This document shows, in pieces, positions 11,301-24,000 of a stretch of 64,000 nt of DNA. The stretch is from Stentor roeselii (taxonomy: Eukaryota; Ciliophora; Heterotrichea; Heterotrichida; Stentoridae). Made by a program: the position numbers and the translations under genes. The notes beneath the pieces were generated by a model. It was given only the letters and a program-made list of their open reading frames with translations, was not told where the DNA came from and did no database searches. The stretch spans positions 1-64,000 of the forward strand of contig RSEH01000001.1 in assembly GCA_006503475.1 (NCBI GenBank), in the 5' to 3' direction. How positions within the stretch are numbered: position 1 is the stretch's first letter; every line of letters begins with the position of its first letter.

Positions 11301-12706
11301 CCAAGCATGCTTAAAATTGCACCTGTTGATGGTGAGGCGAATGGGGCTGTGAAATACATATATAGCAAAGTCCCTTCACTTGTAATAAAAATCATTGTTA
11401 TTAGAAACAAGGAAGTTTTAGTTAAGGTTGTTTTGCTTAATATTTCTAATTTTTCATATTTTGTTTTAGAATAAAATGAATTTATTTTCATGACTGCTGA
11501 AATAGCAAGAATTGAGATAAATATAAATAATGAAATGCTCATTAATATATAGACTGATATCTGATTTAAAGTACCGAATAAACTGAATGGTAAAAGAAAA
11601 CCAAGAGGAAATGCAACTAGCATGCATGATAGGGAAAGCACCCAGGAATAAAGGATTTTAGATTCAATAGAGGAAATGAATGACCAGAAAATTGTAAAAA
11701 ATAGAGGAAGTGCAACAAAATATTGAAGTATTTGCTGGTATTCAGGGAATTTTAGATATAAAATCAAAAAAGTTAAGATTGGGATCAAAGCAAATATCAC
11801 TGTGAAAAAATTGAGTTTCAAAACAAAGCTCCATTGGATTCGAGATATAGTTATTCCACAAAACATAGTAAGAGGTGTCAAGATTAAGTAAATTAAATTC
11901 AAATAAAACTCTTTAGAAAAGTTTAGATTTTTTACGCAATGATTCAAATTAATTAAGCAAAACAAATAAACTGCAAGAAAAAGTAAAAAAATAATAATTC
12001 CAGGTAAATAGTTTAGTTTTGGTTTTTTTTCCAAGATGCTTAAAGTTTTAATTGAAAGCTTATTAAATTCTTCCTGATCTTCATTCTTCGGCAGAAAGTA
12101 TTTTAAGTAGTAGCCAGTTGATGTAAAGAAAACAACTATCGCAATTAGAGAAGTTCCTATATCAAAGATTTTGAAAATATCTTCAATATTGATGTTTTGG
12201 GTGTTTAAAATTATAAAAAGAGGAATTCCAAACAGAAGTATTGGAAAAGTACAACAACAAAAAATTGGAATCCCTAAGTATTTAAAAAGTTTACCTGAAT
12301 CTGGCTGTTGATATGGGCTTATTAGTTTCATCAAAATAACCCACGCAAAGCATATTCCAAATCCTATTTCGAATACAAGTGACTGAAAGTCAAACCCTCC
12401 GATTGCAAAATGAATCAATGCAATCAAAAAAGGGGCTAAGCAAAACCCTAACATATAAAAGATGATAACTGATCTGTTGAGCTTTAACATAAGAATTCTG
12501 AATAGAAAATACAGTAGTGTAAAGAATGTTCCCACTATTGAAGCAATTAGGAACATTTTTGATAGTGGATATCTTTTAGTGTCTTTTTGGGCTTCTTCAT
12601 TAGCAAGTGAAATAAATGAAAGCACAGTTAGAATGATCCCTACACAAACTACAATAAAGTATCTAATATAATTAGCTCTTTGTCTTAATAGATCCAGAAT
12701 ATTCAT
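8309..12706 (-). CDS. giant multi-pass membrane protein, paralogue A
   Basis: The protein has 1465 residues in three parts. Residues 1 to about 620 hold a long series of hydrophobic segments (roughly 14-16 membrane passes). A charged cytosolic middle follows, with acidic and glutamine-rich linkers and a conserved block beginning RRDWLGFLFDTLASDPDD. About six more membrane segments end the protein. Motifs shared with the tandem paralogue at 13152 include LPSALSRAKDSKSRN, SEPLAKSSN, and a Cys-containing block LSVFSCNINSDPPVLWHTDI before the last membrane segments. The family was not recognised. The C-terminal pattern loosely resembles large ciliate channel-like membrane proteins, which is inference only. 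The gene is convergent with 5455 at 244 bp. Confidence 0.85.
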   Translation of the reverse strand: MNILDLLRQRANYIRYFIVVCVGIILTVLSFISLANEEAQKDTKRYPLSKMFLIASIVGTFFTLLYFLFRILMLKLNRSVIIFYMLGFCLAPFLIALIHFAIGGFDFQSLVFEIGFGICFAWVILMKLISPYQQPDSGKLFKYLGIPIFCCCTFPILLFGIPLFIILNTQNINIEDIFKIFDIGTSLIAIVVFFTSTGYYLKYFLPKNEDQEEFNKLSIKTLSILEKKPKLNYLPGIIIFLLFLAVYLFCLINLNHCVKNLNFSKEFYLNLIYLILTPLTMFCGITISRIQWSFVLKLNFFTVIFALIPILTFLILYLKFPEYQQILQYFVALPLFFTIFWSFISSIESKILYSWVLSLSCMLVAFPLGFLLPFSLFGTLNQISVYILMSISLFIFISILAISAVMKINSFYSKTKYEKLEILSKTTLTKTSLFLITMIFITSEGTLLYMYFTAPFASPSTGAILSMLGMIFVLYITTSLTIQVNLKGDLPLVQKLSIGTVLFFSFSSIITAILYSTLGFLGSEISIACLSSCISSLIIMILTLGFFQLKYQNQRFGQLLIVISNLILWVFLVLPLAICLPSALSRAKDSKSRNKIIGVATIFIGVVFMIGVSLVSILYNLYQKKMQKERKAIECCKQIQGMLLQNKIRCEFITVRKFYDKYLGSKSTIIDAKWEEIFKLENYSGVKYKKIFFCSDSKSDAEDSDKNKNKNEGLTIWKIMGCFDKGKYQEEKKDGFQLEIEENEVNEVNVTDKIEIVSDEDNRESEKSEELDFYIDSSESSSVEEIFLIKPRKMISNDFHHMNVLNICEEHSQIMKFSRYYCKKSTTIRYECARRDWLGFLFDTLASDPDDKYSEHYLSLQALGLLLRFGGINEGIFSNKLLRYIFYNLTGRPSQRPLNKDIFVDEAFPIIAEYLFPNQSKDIRENLMINNYLLKHLMNNFKEMKAQIEIYKIKVKKKYPSVKNSSKSEKSTPNSQLDYQEIDLEKGDHSLVQTSRSIKFKTIFDGDRTIPSNNREEKQTIPYEKYPKYCTSRHTFYTWFIESYKKFDIVSGCKCISMKLQDFLNGKFALTQENKPQDPQNNEESDLDHIDKVKTKIKERIDDFSKKEEHQVVQQVNLEPNLNQGQQLQNERENLEGGQPKNQKITLSKTDYMSILIKVMEVLQLSSIGLKKEISWTLMSEPLAKSSNSFLIENNPYFIHTFWLCFGVAMIYVPIALLMKNAILSSQLNNDETLSSKFKKFIIQIAGSLLYMFIIKSQLSVFSCNINSDPPVLWHTDIVCYESFHIIHFFFAIFCLIIYYPLATFIYPILQFSKSELQIRFDTTFLIILSQIKLCIAAITVFLPYQYYLKIQLIIASFALLFLCGYCYKVKPCITEYFQRKVTIWMTAGYFIAFFCNFMGLLNLWFGGSLIINIIFLSSIGIILIFTILWHILTNKKNRIYVMPNNPLGKSSNENLSDGSNNIDD

Positions 12707-13151
12707 TTTTATTAAATTTGTAGAATAGTAAATTTAAAATTATCAATAGCATAATGATGAGATTAAATATTTCTGGATCGTAAATAAAAGTTACACCTTA
12801 ATCAAAGATAATCAATCAAATAAATTTAATTTAAAGTTCTAACAGAGACTATTGATATCGAAAAATTTAATTTACTGTATAGCATGTTTTATTTAAAAAT
12901 AACACAAAATAAATTCACTAAACTTTCAAGATTCAGTTATTATCTCACTTAAATCTGTTAGTGAAATAAAAATTGTACTTATAAAAGTAGGAAATATGCA
13001 GTGTTAATAATAATGGACTATACAATAATATTTTTAATTAAGATAGTGAAGAATATTCTTTAAAATGATCAAGAAGTTATAAAAATATCAATATTTTGAA
13101 TAATGTTGTGATAAATCTAAATATTACTAAACTATTAGCTATAACCTTAAC
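12707..13151. other. 445-bp spacer between tandem membrane-protein paralogues
   Basis: Very AT-rich, with no coding stretch, tRNA or repeat recognised. It should contain the promoter of the downstream minus-strand paralogue and the 3' end signal of the upstream one. Confidence 0.5.
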
Positions 13152-16100
13152 TTATAAATTGATTTCATTCGAATTAAAGGGTCTCAAAGTATTATTTTCA
13201 GTAAAAGGATGAACATATGGCTTATCAACTTTACGATTATTGTGTAATCCTTTTACATGCAATACCGTAGCAACAACTATAGTAATAAAAACTACAATAA
13301 AAAATAAAATATTTATAACAATTGAGCCTTTTAATATAATATTTATGAGTCCCATTAAATTGGTTATAAAAGCGATAAAGTAACCTGCCGACATCCAATT
13401 ATTCATTTTTCTTGCAAGACAAGGCTTTTTGATTGTAAAGTATATAAAGAGAAAAAATATGACAATGCTGGCAAATATCAACTGATAAAAGAGATATAAT
13501 TCATGTGGCAAAAACACTGTTATAGCTGTTATCATAAGTTTGGTCTGGCTTAAGATTATCACAAATGTAGTTTGAAATTTTATTTGGAGTTTAGAATCAT
13601 TGAATTGAAGCATTGGATAGATAAAAGTCGCTATTGGATAGTAAAGCATTATACAACCAATTGCACAAAAAAAGTAAGCAATATGGGATTTATCATAGCA
13701 AATTATATCAGTATTCCAAAGAACAGGTGGATCTTCGTTAATGTTGCAAGCAAAGACAGAGAGTTGTGATTTCATGATAAACATATAAAGTTGACTTCCA
13801 ATCAGAAGAATGATAAATTTTCTAAGCCCTTCACTTGTGGTGAGTTTTTCATTATCTCCAACCTGATTTTTCCCGATATTTGACATGATAATTTTAGATT
13901 TTGAATACCAAGCAATAGGAGCATATATCAGTGCAACTGAAAAGCAAATCCAAAATATAGGAATAAAATAAGGGTTATTTTCTACAAGCATCACATCGCT
14001 GGACCTGGCAAGAGGTTCACTGAAAAAATTCCAATTCACACTTTTTTTAAATCCAAGAGAGGAAAGTTGATAAATCTCCATGACTTTAATTATAATTGTC
14101 ATGATGTTTGGAATAGAAAAGGCGATTTTTTCTATTGATTGTTCCTTGTTTGTTTGCGTACTGCTTATTTGGTCGATTGTGTCTAGCATGAAAGTATTGG
14201 CATCATCAATTTCTTTTATAATTCCAATACGTTTTTCTACTTTTTCTTCTTCATTTTCAATTTTTTCCTGCTCTTGTTTGTCTTCTTCTTTGTAAATTTT
14301 TTTCAAAAGATTTTGAAGAGATTTACTTATTCTTATAAATAATTTTACCATTTTTTCACCTTTTTTGACGAACCAGGCATGAAAACTATTTGCTAGAAAT
14401 GAAGTTTCAATAATTGAAATACCTTGAGAATTTACTCTAGAAATGTTTTCTGAATCATCTCTGACAATATATTTGCTTAAGTCATTTCGATCACTACAAC
14501 TCAAATCTTTAGTCTTTCTACTGATGAGGTGTTTCCTGACAATATCATTTTCATGACCCATATTTTCTCCTTCTAATTCCTTGCAAAGTTTCACAAAATT
14601 TTCCCTTAAATTAGTAACGAAATAATCACAGATGATAATTTTTTCTCTCTTGACAAAATCAGCACTTGGAATAACAGACTCAGCTAATGCGTTAACAGCT
14701 TCTTCAACCCAAACAGTCTTAGTTAAAGGTCTAACCTTGTGCTGTAAAGTCAAATGACAATAAACATTTATAAGTCTCTTGTTAGAGATCAACTCTTCGT
14801 TAATTCCTCCGTGTTTAACAAACAGCAAAAATATATTTAGGCTCATCCAGTTTTCTTCGATTAAATCATCTGGGGCCAATGCGAGAATATCAAAAACTGC
14901 TCCGAGCCAGTCTTTTCGCGCAGACCTGTCTTTTGACAAATCTTCTGAGTTTTGACTGAAAAGCTGTGAAAATTTGTTAATATTTAGGTCTTTCTCGTTT
15001 ATTACAGGAATGTTTTTATAGTCTAAGTCGAAATCTGGGTAGATTCCGATAGGTCTGATTTTTTTGAATTCGTCATCTGGAAGAATTTCCAACTTGTTGA
15101 GGTCTATGGCGACTATAGATGTTTCAGCTTTTATTATTTCTTCTTTACTAGAGTCACTATCCGAATCATCATTTTCGATCACATAATCTTGTTGATCAAA
15201 ACAATTCAAAAGTTCCCAGACCGTTAAATTCCTCACAGTTATTTTTTTCACTTCTTTAACTGCACCAGTACTTTTGATCTTATATTCTTTGATATACTTC
15301 TGCCTGTTTTTCGCATCCTGCAATTCAAACCCTGCCATCCATTGGTCTGTCACATCTCTTTTAAATTCATGCAGCGAGTACTTATCATAAAAAAGTCTAG
15401 CAGTGATCATATCACATCTAATAAGCTGACTTTTCATTTTAGTACAAATATTTGCACAGCATTGAATAGCTTTTCTTTCCTTTTCCATCCTTTTCTGATA
15501 AATATTGTACAAAATGCTGACAAGTGATACTCCAACCATGAAAACTATTCCAATGAAAATAGTCGCAACTCCAATGATCTGGTTCCTACTTTTTGAGTCT
15601 TTCGCTCGAGACAAGGCCGAAGGTAGTCCGACCCCCAAGGGAAGTACGAAAAAGACCCAAAGAGTCAGGTTGCAGATGACCATTAAAAGTTTCCCAACAT
15701 CAGGATTTCTAAATTTAAACTGAATTAGCCCCAGGGATAAGGGCATGAGTAGAATAAAACTAATGCAACATGTTATACAAGCCACTTCAGCTTCAGGGCC
15801 TAGATCGGATAGGACAGAGTATAAAATTCCTGAGAGAAGTATTAGAATTGAAAAAAATATCAGAATTATCAGTGAAAGTTTTAATGTCAATGCTCTGTTT
15901 AGGGAGACTTGCATTGTTAAGGAGGTTATTATGTAGAGAAGTGAAATTACTATCAGCATACCTAGAACTGCACCTGTTGCTGGGGAAGATATCGGGGCTG
16001 TGAAGTACATGTAAAGTAAAGTCCCTTCGCTGATAATGAAGATTGTTGTGATCAGGAAAAGAACTGTCTTATAACAAGTTGTTCTCTTTAAAATTTCTCG

Positions 16101-17399
16101 CTTATCTGGTTTGGGTTTTTTACAGAACTTGCAAAGACTTAGACTTATATAGTAAATCAAACCAAAAGTTGGAAATAGCAAAAAGAAACCTAGAATAGAG
16201 TAAACTGCAATCAGATTAAACTTTCCAAATAATCCAAATGGCAAAAGGAAACCTACAGGAAATGCAATAAAAATGCAGGATAATGAAAGTGACCAGGAGA
16301 AAACGATTTTTGATTTGGAAGATGATTGAAAAGACCAAAAAACTGTAAAAAAAGGTGAAAGGCCTAGAAAGTACTGAAAAACTTGCTTGTATTCAGGAAC
16401 TTTCAAAAATAAAATCAAAAATACAAGAATCGGGGCTAAACCGAACAACCCAACAAAAAAATTGACCTTTAAATCGAAACTTAGCTCAAGCTGAGAAACT
16501 GGAATTCCACAAAACATCATCATTGGTGTCAGGATCAAATATATCAAATTCAAGTAAAACTCAGCAGAAAAGTCAAGGTTTTTTATACACTCATTTAAAC
16601 TAATCAGACAAAACAAATAAATTCCTATAAAAAACACAAAAACAATAATTCCAGGAAGAAAGTTGAGCTTTCGGTGTTCTTTCAAGAATTCAATTGCTTT
16701 TGTTAAAAGTCTTTTGTTTTCTTGCTGTTCTTCTTGCTCAGGAAAAGCTTCAGAAAGAAAATTTTTGAACTCATCCTGATCAGCATCTTTAGGGTAAAAG
16801 AATTTCCAGTAGTACCAAAAGAATATAAAAGATACAATCATAGCAACAAAACACATTTCTGCATCAATCACTGTAAGAACATCTTTTAGTTCAATATTTT
16901 GGGCGTTCAAAATCATAAAAAGCGGAACAGCAACAAGAAAAATTGGGAAAGTCAGACAACAGAAGCTTGGAAGAACAAAACTCTTGAACCAATCATCTCT
17001 GCTCAACCGACTCATAACTTTAATAAAAATCACCCAACCAAAGCATAACCCAATCCCTACTTCAAATACAAGAGCCTTGAAGTTGAACCCTTTGGCAGCG
17101 AAATGAAACAAACCAATCATCAAAGGCATGACACAAAGCGCCAAGAAATAATAAAGAATAGTATATTTTTTCACCTTTAGTCTAAGAAGTCTGAATAAAA
17201 TTTACAAAAAAGTGAAAAAGGTTCCTAAAACCGATGCAATCAAGAACATCTGGGCTAAGGGAAACCTTTTCGTGTCCTTTTGAGTCTCTTTGTTGGTTAT
17301 TGAGTAGGCTGAAAGGATTATAAGGATAACTCCAACACAAGTCACTGGCAAAATTCGAAATTTTTCAATTCGATCGAAAGGAACCCAGACAGAAGACAT
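13152..17399 (-). CDS. giant multi-pass membrane protein, paralogue B (spliced)
   Basis: Two exons join through a 15-nt intron at 17191-17205, giving about 1410 residues. The spliced sequence GTFFTFLLLRLKVKKYTILY aligns with GTFFTLLYFLFRILMLKLNR in paralogue A, which confirms the splice. The layout matches paralogue A: N-terminal membrane block, charged cytosolic middle (RKDWLGAVFDILALAPDD), C-terminal membrane block with SVFACNINEDPPVLWNTDI. The linkers diverge much more than the membrane parts. The start lies in TTTATAAATG. This is a tandem duplicate on the same strand; function unknown, a transporter, channel or receptor being possible. The first tRNA-His starts 66 bp upstream of the start codon. 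Confidence 0.88.
17191..17205 (-). other. 15-nt intron in membrane paralogue B
   Basis: GTAAATTTTATTCAG on the minus strand. Removing it restores a frame that matches the uninterrupted paralogue. A is at position 10. Confidence 0.93.
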
Positions 17400-17464
17400 T
17401 TATAAATCTTGATTAGAAGACTATTAGTTGTATATATACTCTTTATGAATTGGGGTAATAAGCT

Positions 17465-17536
17465 GTCGGTATCATCTAGTGGTTAGGATCTCACGTTGTG
17501 GCCGTGAAAACCTGGGCTCGACTCCCAGTACCGACA
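17465..17536 (+). tRNA. tRNA-His (anticodon GTG), copy 1
   Basis: A full cloverleaf can be drawn. The 7-bp acceptor pairs GTCGGTA with TACCGAC. The anticodon stem TCACG/CGTGA closes the loop TTGTGGC, with anticodon GTG. The T stem CTGGG/CCCAG closes CTCGACT. There is no intron. Position 73 is A, as in eukaryotic cytosolic tRNA-His, where G-1 is added after transcription. CCA is not encoded. Confidence 0.96.
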
Positions 17537-17541
17537 TTTTT
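17537..17541 (+). terminator. Pol III T-run after tRNA-His copy 1
   Basis: Five T residues directly after the discriminator base, the usual RNA polymerase III stop signal. Confidence 0.75.
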
Positions 17542-17721
17542 ATCCTTCTTGTCTTAGGTCTAGATCATTTGACATTCAACTTTCTTTATAAAAGTTCTTT
17601 ACTTTTAAGTTTACAATTTAAATCAAAGAATAAGAAAATTTTTGAAGTATTTTTCATTTGATTAAGATTTTGATTAATAGTGTGGAATAGTATATAAGCT
17701 TTTCTGAGATGAAATTAATGT

Positions 17722-17793
17722 GTCGGTATCATCTAGTGGTTAGGATCTCACGTTGTGGCCGTGAAAACCTGGGCTCGACTCCCAGTACCGACA
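17722..17793 (+). tRNA. tRNA-His (anticodon GTG), copy 2
   Basis: Identical in all 72 positions to the copy at 17465, on the same strand, with 185 bp between them. The flanks differ apart from one or two bases, so only the tRNA itself is conserved or freshly copied. Confidence 0.96.
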
Positions 17794-17801
17794 TTTTTTT
17801 T
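17794..17801 (+). terminator. Pol III T-run after tRNA-His copy 2
   Basis: Eight T residues directly after the discriminator base. Confidence 0.78.
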
Positions 17802-18009
17802 GATCTCTCCTCATCACTTCACTTGTCAATCAATTCATTTGAAATTAATATCTTTTCCTTCAAAACATCCAAAATACCACATAATCCCTCTAATCACTAA
17901 TCTATAAATCCTATTTTTCAGCAATTGAAAAATCTCTCCCTTTAAGCCACCCCAAGCAGATCCAAAGCGAATCTTCCACCTAAGCTTCCCAATCCGTTCT
18001 CCAATATAA

Positions 18010-21000
18010 ATGAACCGAGCAGTTCTTCATTTTCTCAACAAGTACCTAAGCGACTACCTTGAAAACATAAGCAAAGACCAGCTAGAAGTTTCTATATTCT
18101 CAGGCAAAATCACGATGGAGAACGTGCGAGTGAAAAACAACGTGCTTCAAATGTTCGGCTTTCCATTCGAGTTGCGTTACGTAAAACTCGGGAAGATCGA
18201 CATCTCATATTCCTTAAGTGGAATCCTTTCAAAGCCGCTGAAGATCCAAATTTCCGACATCTTCGCCTTCATCAGCCCAGTGGACAGCTCGAAATGGTCA
18301 GAGGCGACATTAAAAGACATGCTGACCAAAACAAAACAAATGAAACTTGACCAGTTCGACGCGATGCTTGACTCCGACTTGGGACCAGCAAACATTCCTG
18401 ATTTTTTGAAGCGTTGGCTGATAAAAATAATTGATAATGTGCAGCTTTCCATTTCAAGCATTTACGTGAGATATGAAGACTCGATCACAGGAAATAATGG
18501 GTTTAACTTCGGAGTGGTTTTAAAAAGTGTGAAGGCCTCGACTTGTGACTCGAACTGGGAAAAAACCTTGAATCCGACGAGTAAAGTCATTTTATATAAG
18601 TTGCTGGAAGTTGAGTCTTTTGCAGTTTTTAATGATTTTGAAGAGGAAAACTCGATTTTTCAGAAGAGGTATATCGGAGACTTGGAAGCCATGTTCGAGT
18701 TGCTTGTGCTTCATGAGATGAATGGAGAAATTTCGCATAATTATATCATCGAGCCTTTTAATATTGAAGCTAGGGTCATGGTCAACAAGGCTCTTGACAA
18801 AAGCTCTCCGCTCATCACTGTGCAGGTCAATATGGACAAGTTCTTCTCAAATGTCTTTGATGGACAGATCAAGTCAGCCCTGCAGATTTTGGAATTCGTC
18901 AAACTTTTCTTGAAGTTCTTGGTAGGAGTTGACAAAACTATCAATTTTAAAGAATTCACTGAAGAGGAAGAACTAAACTACCGCAAAGTCTACGGAAAGC
19001 TAAGAAATGCAGTGAAAAACGGAAAAAACCCTGAAAAAATCAAGAAAAAACTAGCGGAAATAGAAAAAGATGTAAAATTCGAGAATATCATTGAACTTCG
19101 CGAAAGCGTAAACACGAATATCATCAAGTCCAAGTTGATCAAGCAAAAAGAAAAAGAAATCGCGAAGATCGACAATGACTTCAGAGGCAAATGGGCCCAG
19201 TTCAAGTCAGCCTTCGGGAAACTCACAGAGTTGGAATACGAGGAAAAGGAACAAGAAGTCAATGCGAAAATCGACGAGGCGCGAAAAGAAATAGAAAAAA
19301 TAAACGTCTCTGGAGTGACTGCCCCTGAGAAGAAAAAGGAAGAGGAATGGCTGAAGGTCTTTATTTCAATCAGCATCGGATGTATCGCGGTTTCCATGCA
19401 TTATGAAAATCAGCCTTTGTTCCGACTTGAAACTGAAGCTATTAACTTGGTTTTAGGGCTGAAGACTGGAGTTTTCGTTGAACTTCAGCTTGCCTCTACT
19501 AGGCTGCTTGATTTGGAGAAACCTCATAAAAAGTTTCCTTATTTTCTGGATATGGGAAAAGTTTCTATGTACTTGGAAGATGACCCACTTTTGATCAATT
19601 TTAATGGAGGGGATATTTTTGTTTATGTCTTGACTAAGAAAATTTTGAATGTGGCGAATATTTTGAAAAATTTGTTTATTGCTAAGGCTGATATTTCTGA
19701 ATATGCTGAAGGTGTTTTTTTAAGATATACTGAGTATATCAGGGATGGGCAGGATTTTATTAAAGTGCTGTTTAAAGAAGGCCAGATCAAACTCCCGACC
19801 ATAACAGTAAAATGCAAAGCACCAGTGCTCGTATTTCCCGGAAACTTAGAGCAAACCACAGAATATCTAGTAATAAACTCAGGAGAAATCATGGCGAACA
19901 CAGTATTCGCCTATGCAACAGAAGTACACTACTACTTCGAACTGACGAATTTCGGGATATACACAGTAAGCCACGACTCCAAATCACGTTCAAGTACAGG
20001 AAAAACCGAATACATGTTATCATTAGAAACAATAACAACATCCTTCTGGTTCAACGCTGCAACTCAAGAGATAAAACTCGACTCAAACCTCGACGACATC
20101 GCTTTGACAGTGAACCCAAGAACCTTGATCTTTTTAGACACTCTTGACAGAAACATCACAAAAGTGATTCCGAAGTTGATGATAATTCAAGCGAGTAAGA
20201 CTATCTCAAGTGTTGAGAGTATGACTCTGAATAGAAGGACTGACCAGGTAAGTGTGAATCGCCCGACAGCTTTTAACAATTTCTCCACTTTAAGAAAGCG
20301 AGGCCAGGCTCAAGGCGTCTCGGTCAGCATCGCTGCCACTGTTCGGAAGGCTTATTTGAAGGTGATTGAAGATGAAAATGATTTTTTTGAAGTAGGCGCG
20401 AGTAGGATCGGATGTATTATTGATGTGGCTCATGATCAGAGTGTCAATATGGAGTATAAAGTTAAGGAGTTTTATTTGAAGGACTTGAAACATAAGGAAA
20501 GCTACTTGAAAGTCGTTTATGACCCGTACCCGAAACAGAATCTTTATCAGATCACTTTGAAAATTGCGATATTTCCTGATACTCTACTCACTCATCTGTC
20601 AATTTCGGTTAATTCCATGAGAGTCACGGTTTTTTCTAAGTTCATTGAGGATTTGCTTGCGTATTATAAGAAAAATTATAATGTACTTAGATTGCCGACG
20701 TTTTCTTTTAATGTACCAACTGAAACTCCAGCTTATACTGTTAATAACTCACAGTTTCTTCAGATGAGCATTATTTGTCATAAGGTTGAGTTTTGGTTTC
20801 CGGCTAAAGAGTCCAAAGATTGCATTGCTATTGATTTGACCAGCCACCTCGACTTCAAATCAGTAGCCAACTACCGAGTGACTTACTCAGACAACGACCT
20901 TCCAATAAAAAGTGTAACAATAATGATGAGTCAAGAGATGGACATCCTTGCAGGTCACCTCTCAGCAAGTCTAATAAAAACAGACCACTCATCAGACGAC

Positions 21001-24000
21001 GAACAGATCATATCCCCAACCCGGGCCAAACTTCAACTAGAAATAAAAATATCAGAAGAATACAAATTAAACGAGTTAAAAATGAACATCGATGTTGATT
21101 CCATGGAAGCCGGTGTGAAGCTTCAACAACTGCCATCCTTTATCCATCTCGGTTTCGACTGGATGTTTTTTTTCATGCCTGGCGTTTTGGTCTCATCAGT
21201 GACGAACTCGACTCTATTAATGACAATAAACGTGCGATCATTTGGCCTCACCTTCGTGAACCAAAGTGAAAACCTTGAATTTCTCGCAAAAGTCGAAATA
21301 AAACAAGCAAAAGTCAAAGTTCAACAGTCTCAAGCAGGACAAATCGTTGCTTGTCAATCACAACTCTCAGTCAATCTTTACAATCGCCGACTTTCTCAGT
21401 GGCAGGCGTTCATCGAGAAGTTCCCAGTGTTCTTAGACCTGAAACTTCAAGGACAAGACGTGTCTCCAGACATCAGAATTCACGAGACTATCAAAATTTA
21501 CGTTTCTTTCGAAACAGTTGAACTTTTAATTGAAGTCCTGGAGTTTTTTTTGTTTCAAAAGCAGAAAAAAATGGTCGCTGAAGAAGGAGTCGTTATCTTC
21601 GAAAACCACCTGGACCTGCCACTTTTTGTTTCAATTGCTCGTCAAAACATTTCAGAAGTCTGGAAAGTCCTTCCTAAAGACAAGTTAAGTGTCAAGACAA
21701 GTCTCGTTGAAGAGGTGCATAAAAAATTCAGAGGCTCTTTGAAGTGGACTAAAGACATGGAAATCAGTCAACAGCAGATATGGGTCGGCTTCGGTCTGGA
21801 AAAATCGAGACTTGAGGCTTGTTATCTTCTTTTAAATGAAAGGCTGACTGAGATAATTGATACTGGAGGAAAGCGCTTGTTGATTCAGAATCAGGATCAT
21901 GGAAATTCTCGAGTTTTCGTGATTCAATACTGCAACTTTGTCCTTGATCATACAACGAAGAACTCTCAGCTGGTTTCCATCACTGACTCTGAACTCAACG
22001 GGGAAAGGGGGACGAATTTTCCGATTTCTGTAGAAAAAATCAACATCCAGTCAAATAATGTCCTTTGCTCCATCTGTGGATACAACATTATCATTGAGCA
22101 TCATGAAGTTCTTATCCGCAAAGGCCAGATCTGCAAACTCATTGAAGTCAAGCCGGAGTTCATGGTAAAAAACTTACTCAGGGAAAACATTGAAATACTT
22201 GATAAATATTTGAATGTCATTCAAACTATTCAACCTGGAAGTCTTGATATCTTTCTTGCTGCAGTTGGCAAAACATACACAATTCGATTTTTTATCAAAG
22301 ACTTAGAGTTACGCACTGAACCTTTCAAATTCTTGACAGAAATAAAAGGTAAAAAAATGATAAACATTGAAAACTTTGCTGGTGCTAGTATCTTGTTAAA
22401 GCTAAAAAAAACTGATCTTAAGTCTCATCATATCTTGCAAGACTACCCAAAAACCTTGAAAAACATGAAAACTTTTAGTCAAACTTTTGAAATCTTTTCA
22501 GAATATATCCTGGAAAATTTAAGTCAAATAGACTTAAAAATTTCTGGACTTCTGCTGATAAAAAACTCGTCAGTTTACTTTTCAGACAGTGAAAAAAGAC
22601 TTCAAATTCAAGGACCCGGTGATAAAAGCAGATCAAGTGATTTTTTTAAAATAGACACTGTCGGTGTTTCAGGTCAGTTAAAAGCTGAATATTCCGAAAG
22701 TCCAGGTAATTTCATCGGGCTTAAAATAGTTCAATCAGAAGGCCATCTGAAACTAACAAAGCACGCGATTTTCACTCCAAGGTACCTTCTATGGAACTAC
22801 CTAGAAATTCCAGTCTTTCTTACAATAGACGGAATCTCATCATTTGAGGTGTCCCCGAAGACTGAAGACGACGGGTTCCTTGTCCTGGACGGCTTCGACG
22901 AGAGCAGCAGTCTTCAACTAAGCCTGGAAAACCTTTGCTGGTCGGCACAGATGCGAATCGACGAGATAAACGATTTCCAAATACGACTTCAGCACTCTTC
23001 TTATTCATGCACCTCCTTACACCCGCCGTGGTACTTGCCTGACTTCAGCAACGACTACACCCGGTTCATTCGAGTGGTCATCAGCAGCGAAGACGGAGCT
23101 TCTCTGCACATCAGCCTATTGAACCCTTCAGACCCCGACTTCCGCATCGTGAACAAGTCAGACGAGCCGATCTTCGTCAAACAGTCAGGCCTCGAAGACA
23201 AGGAAACTTTGATGATTCCGCCTTTCGAGTCAAAGCCTTGGGCATGGGCTAATAATTTCTTGGAAAAAAAGAAAGTGAAAGTCTATCTTCTGGACTTTTC
23301 TCAAGAGTTTTCCCTTGAAAAGATTAAAAATTACAAACAAAAGCCATTAGGTGATTTTCATGTTTCAGTTGTCATTGCTGGATCTACGAGGGAACTTTGG
23401 GTCAAAGGGAAAGAATTCAATGAAAATAAACTCAGGGCGAGTAGAGACTTTTTCGTGATTACGAAAGAAACTCATGAACATCAAGTCGTTAACCCGAGGT
23501 TCGGCATTCAGGGAAGTCTTGTTCCTTTAGCAGAACTTATTGAAAACCTGGCACTTCCTGTGATTGAAAACCTGGCAGAACGTCAGAATCTTCAAATAAC
23601 TGCGAGTGTCGCGCATATCAGCGTGAATCTTCTCTCAACTGACTTGAGAAACTGTTTCGGTGTCTCGATCAGAGGTCTTCAGCTGGCTGCGAAGGTGAAG
23701 ACTTTTAAAATCCAGGGGAAAGTCAAGGTTGCTACAAATGCGATGGTGAAGCTTAAGACACTTGACGTATTTTACTCTGATGAAGAAAGGAACTGCTCAG
23801 GGACAATCGTCAGTCTGAGCCCTGGTGAAGACGCAGGTCTTTCAGTCATTCTGAACCACGACGTCGTCATCAAAATGGAAAATCGAGGCCTCCTGGACCA
23901 AAAGCACAAGTTTGAAGACTTTCAACTCGACTTAGGACCAGTTTCAATTCGCATCAACGACGAAATCTTGCATTCCTTGCTCAACTTCCGCGATTATTTA

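Noticed and set aside
17479-17900. Two similar small open frames (both containing VRISRCGRENLGS)
   Set aside because: They are translations of the two identical tRNA-His genes and their flanks, not proteins.
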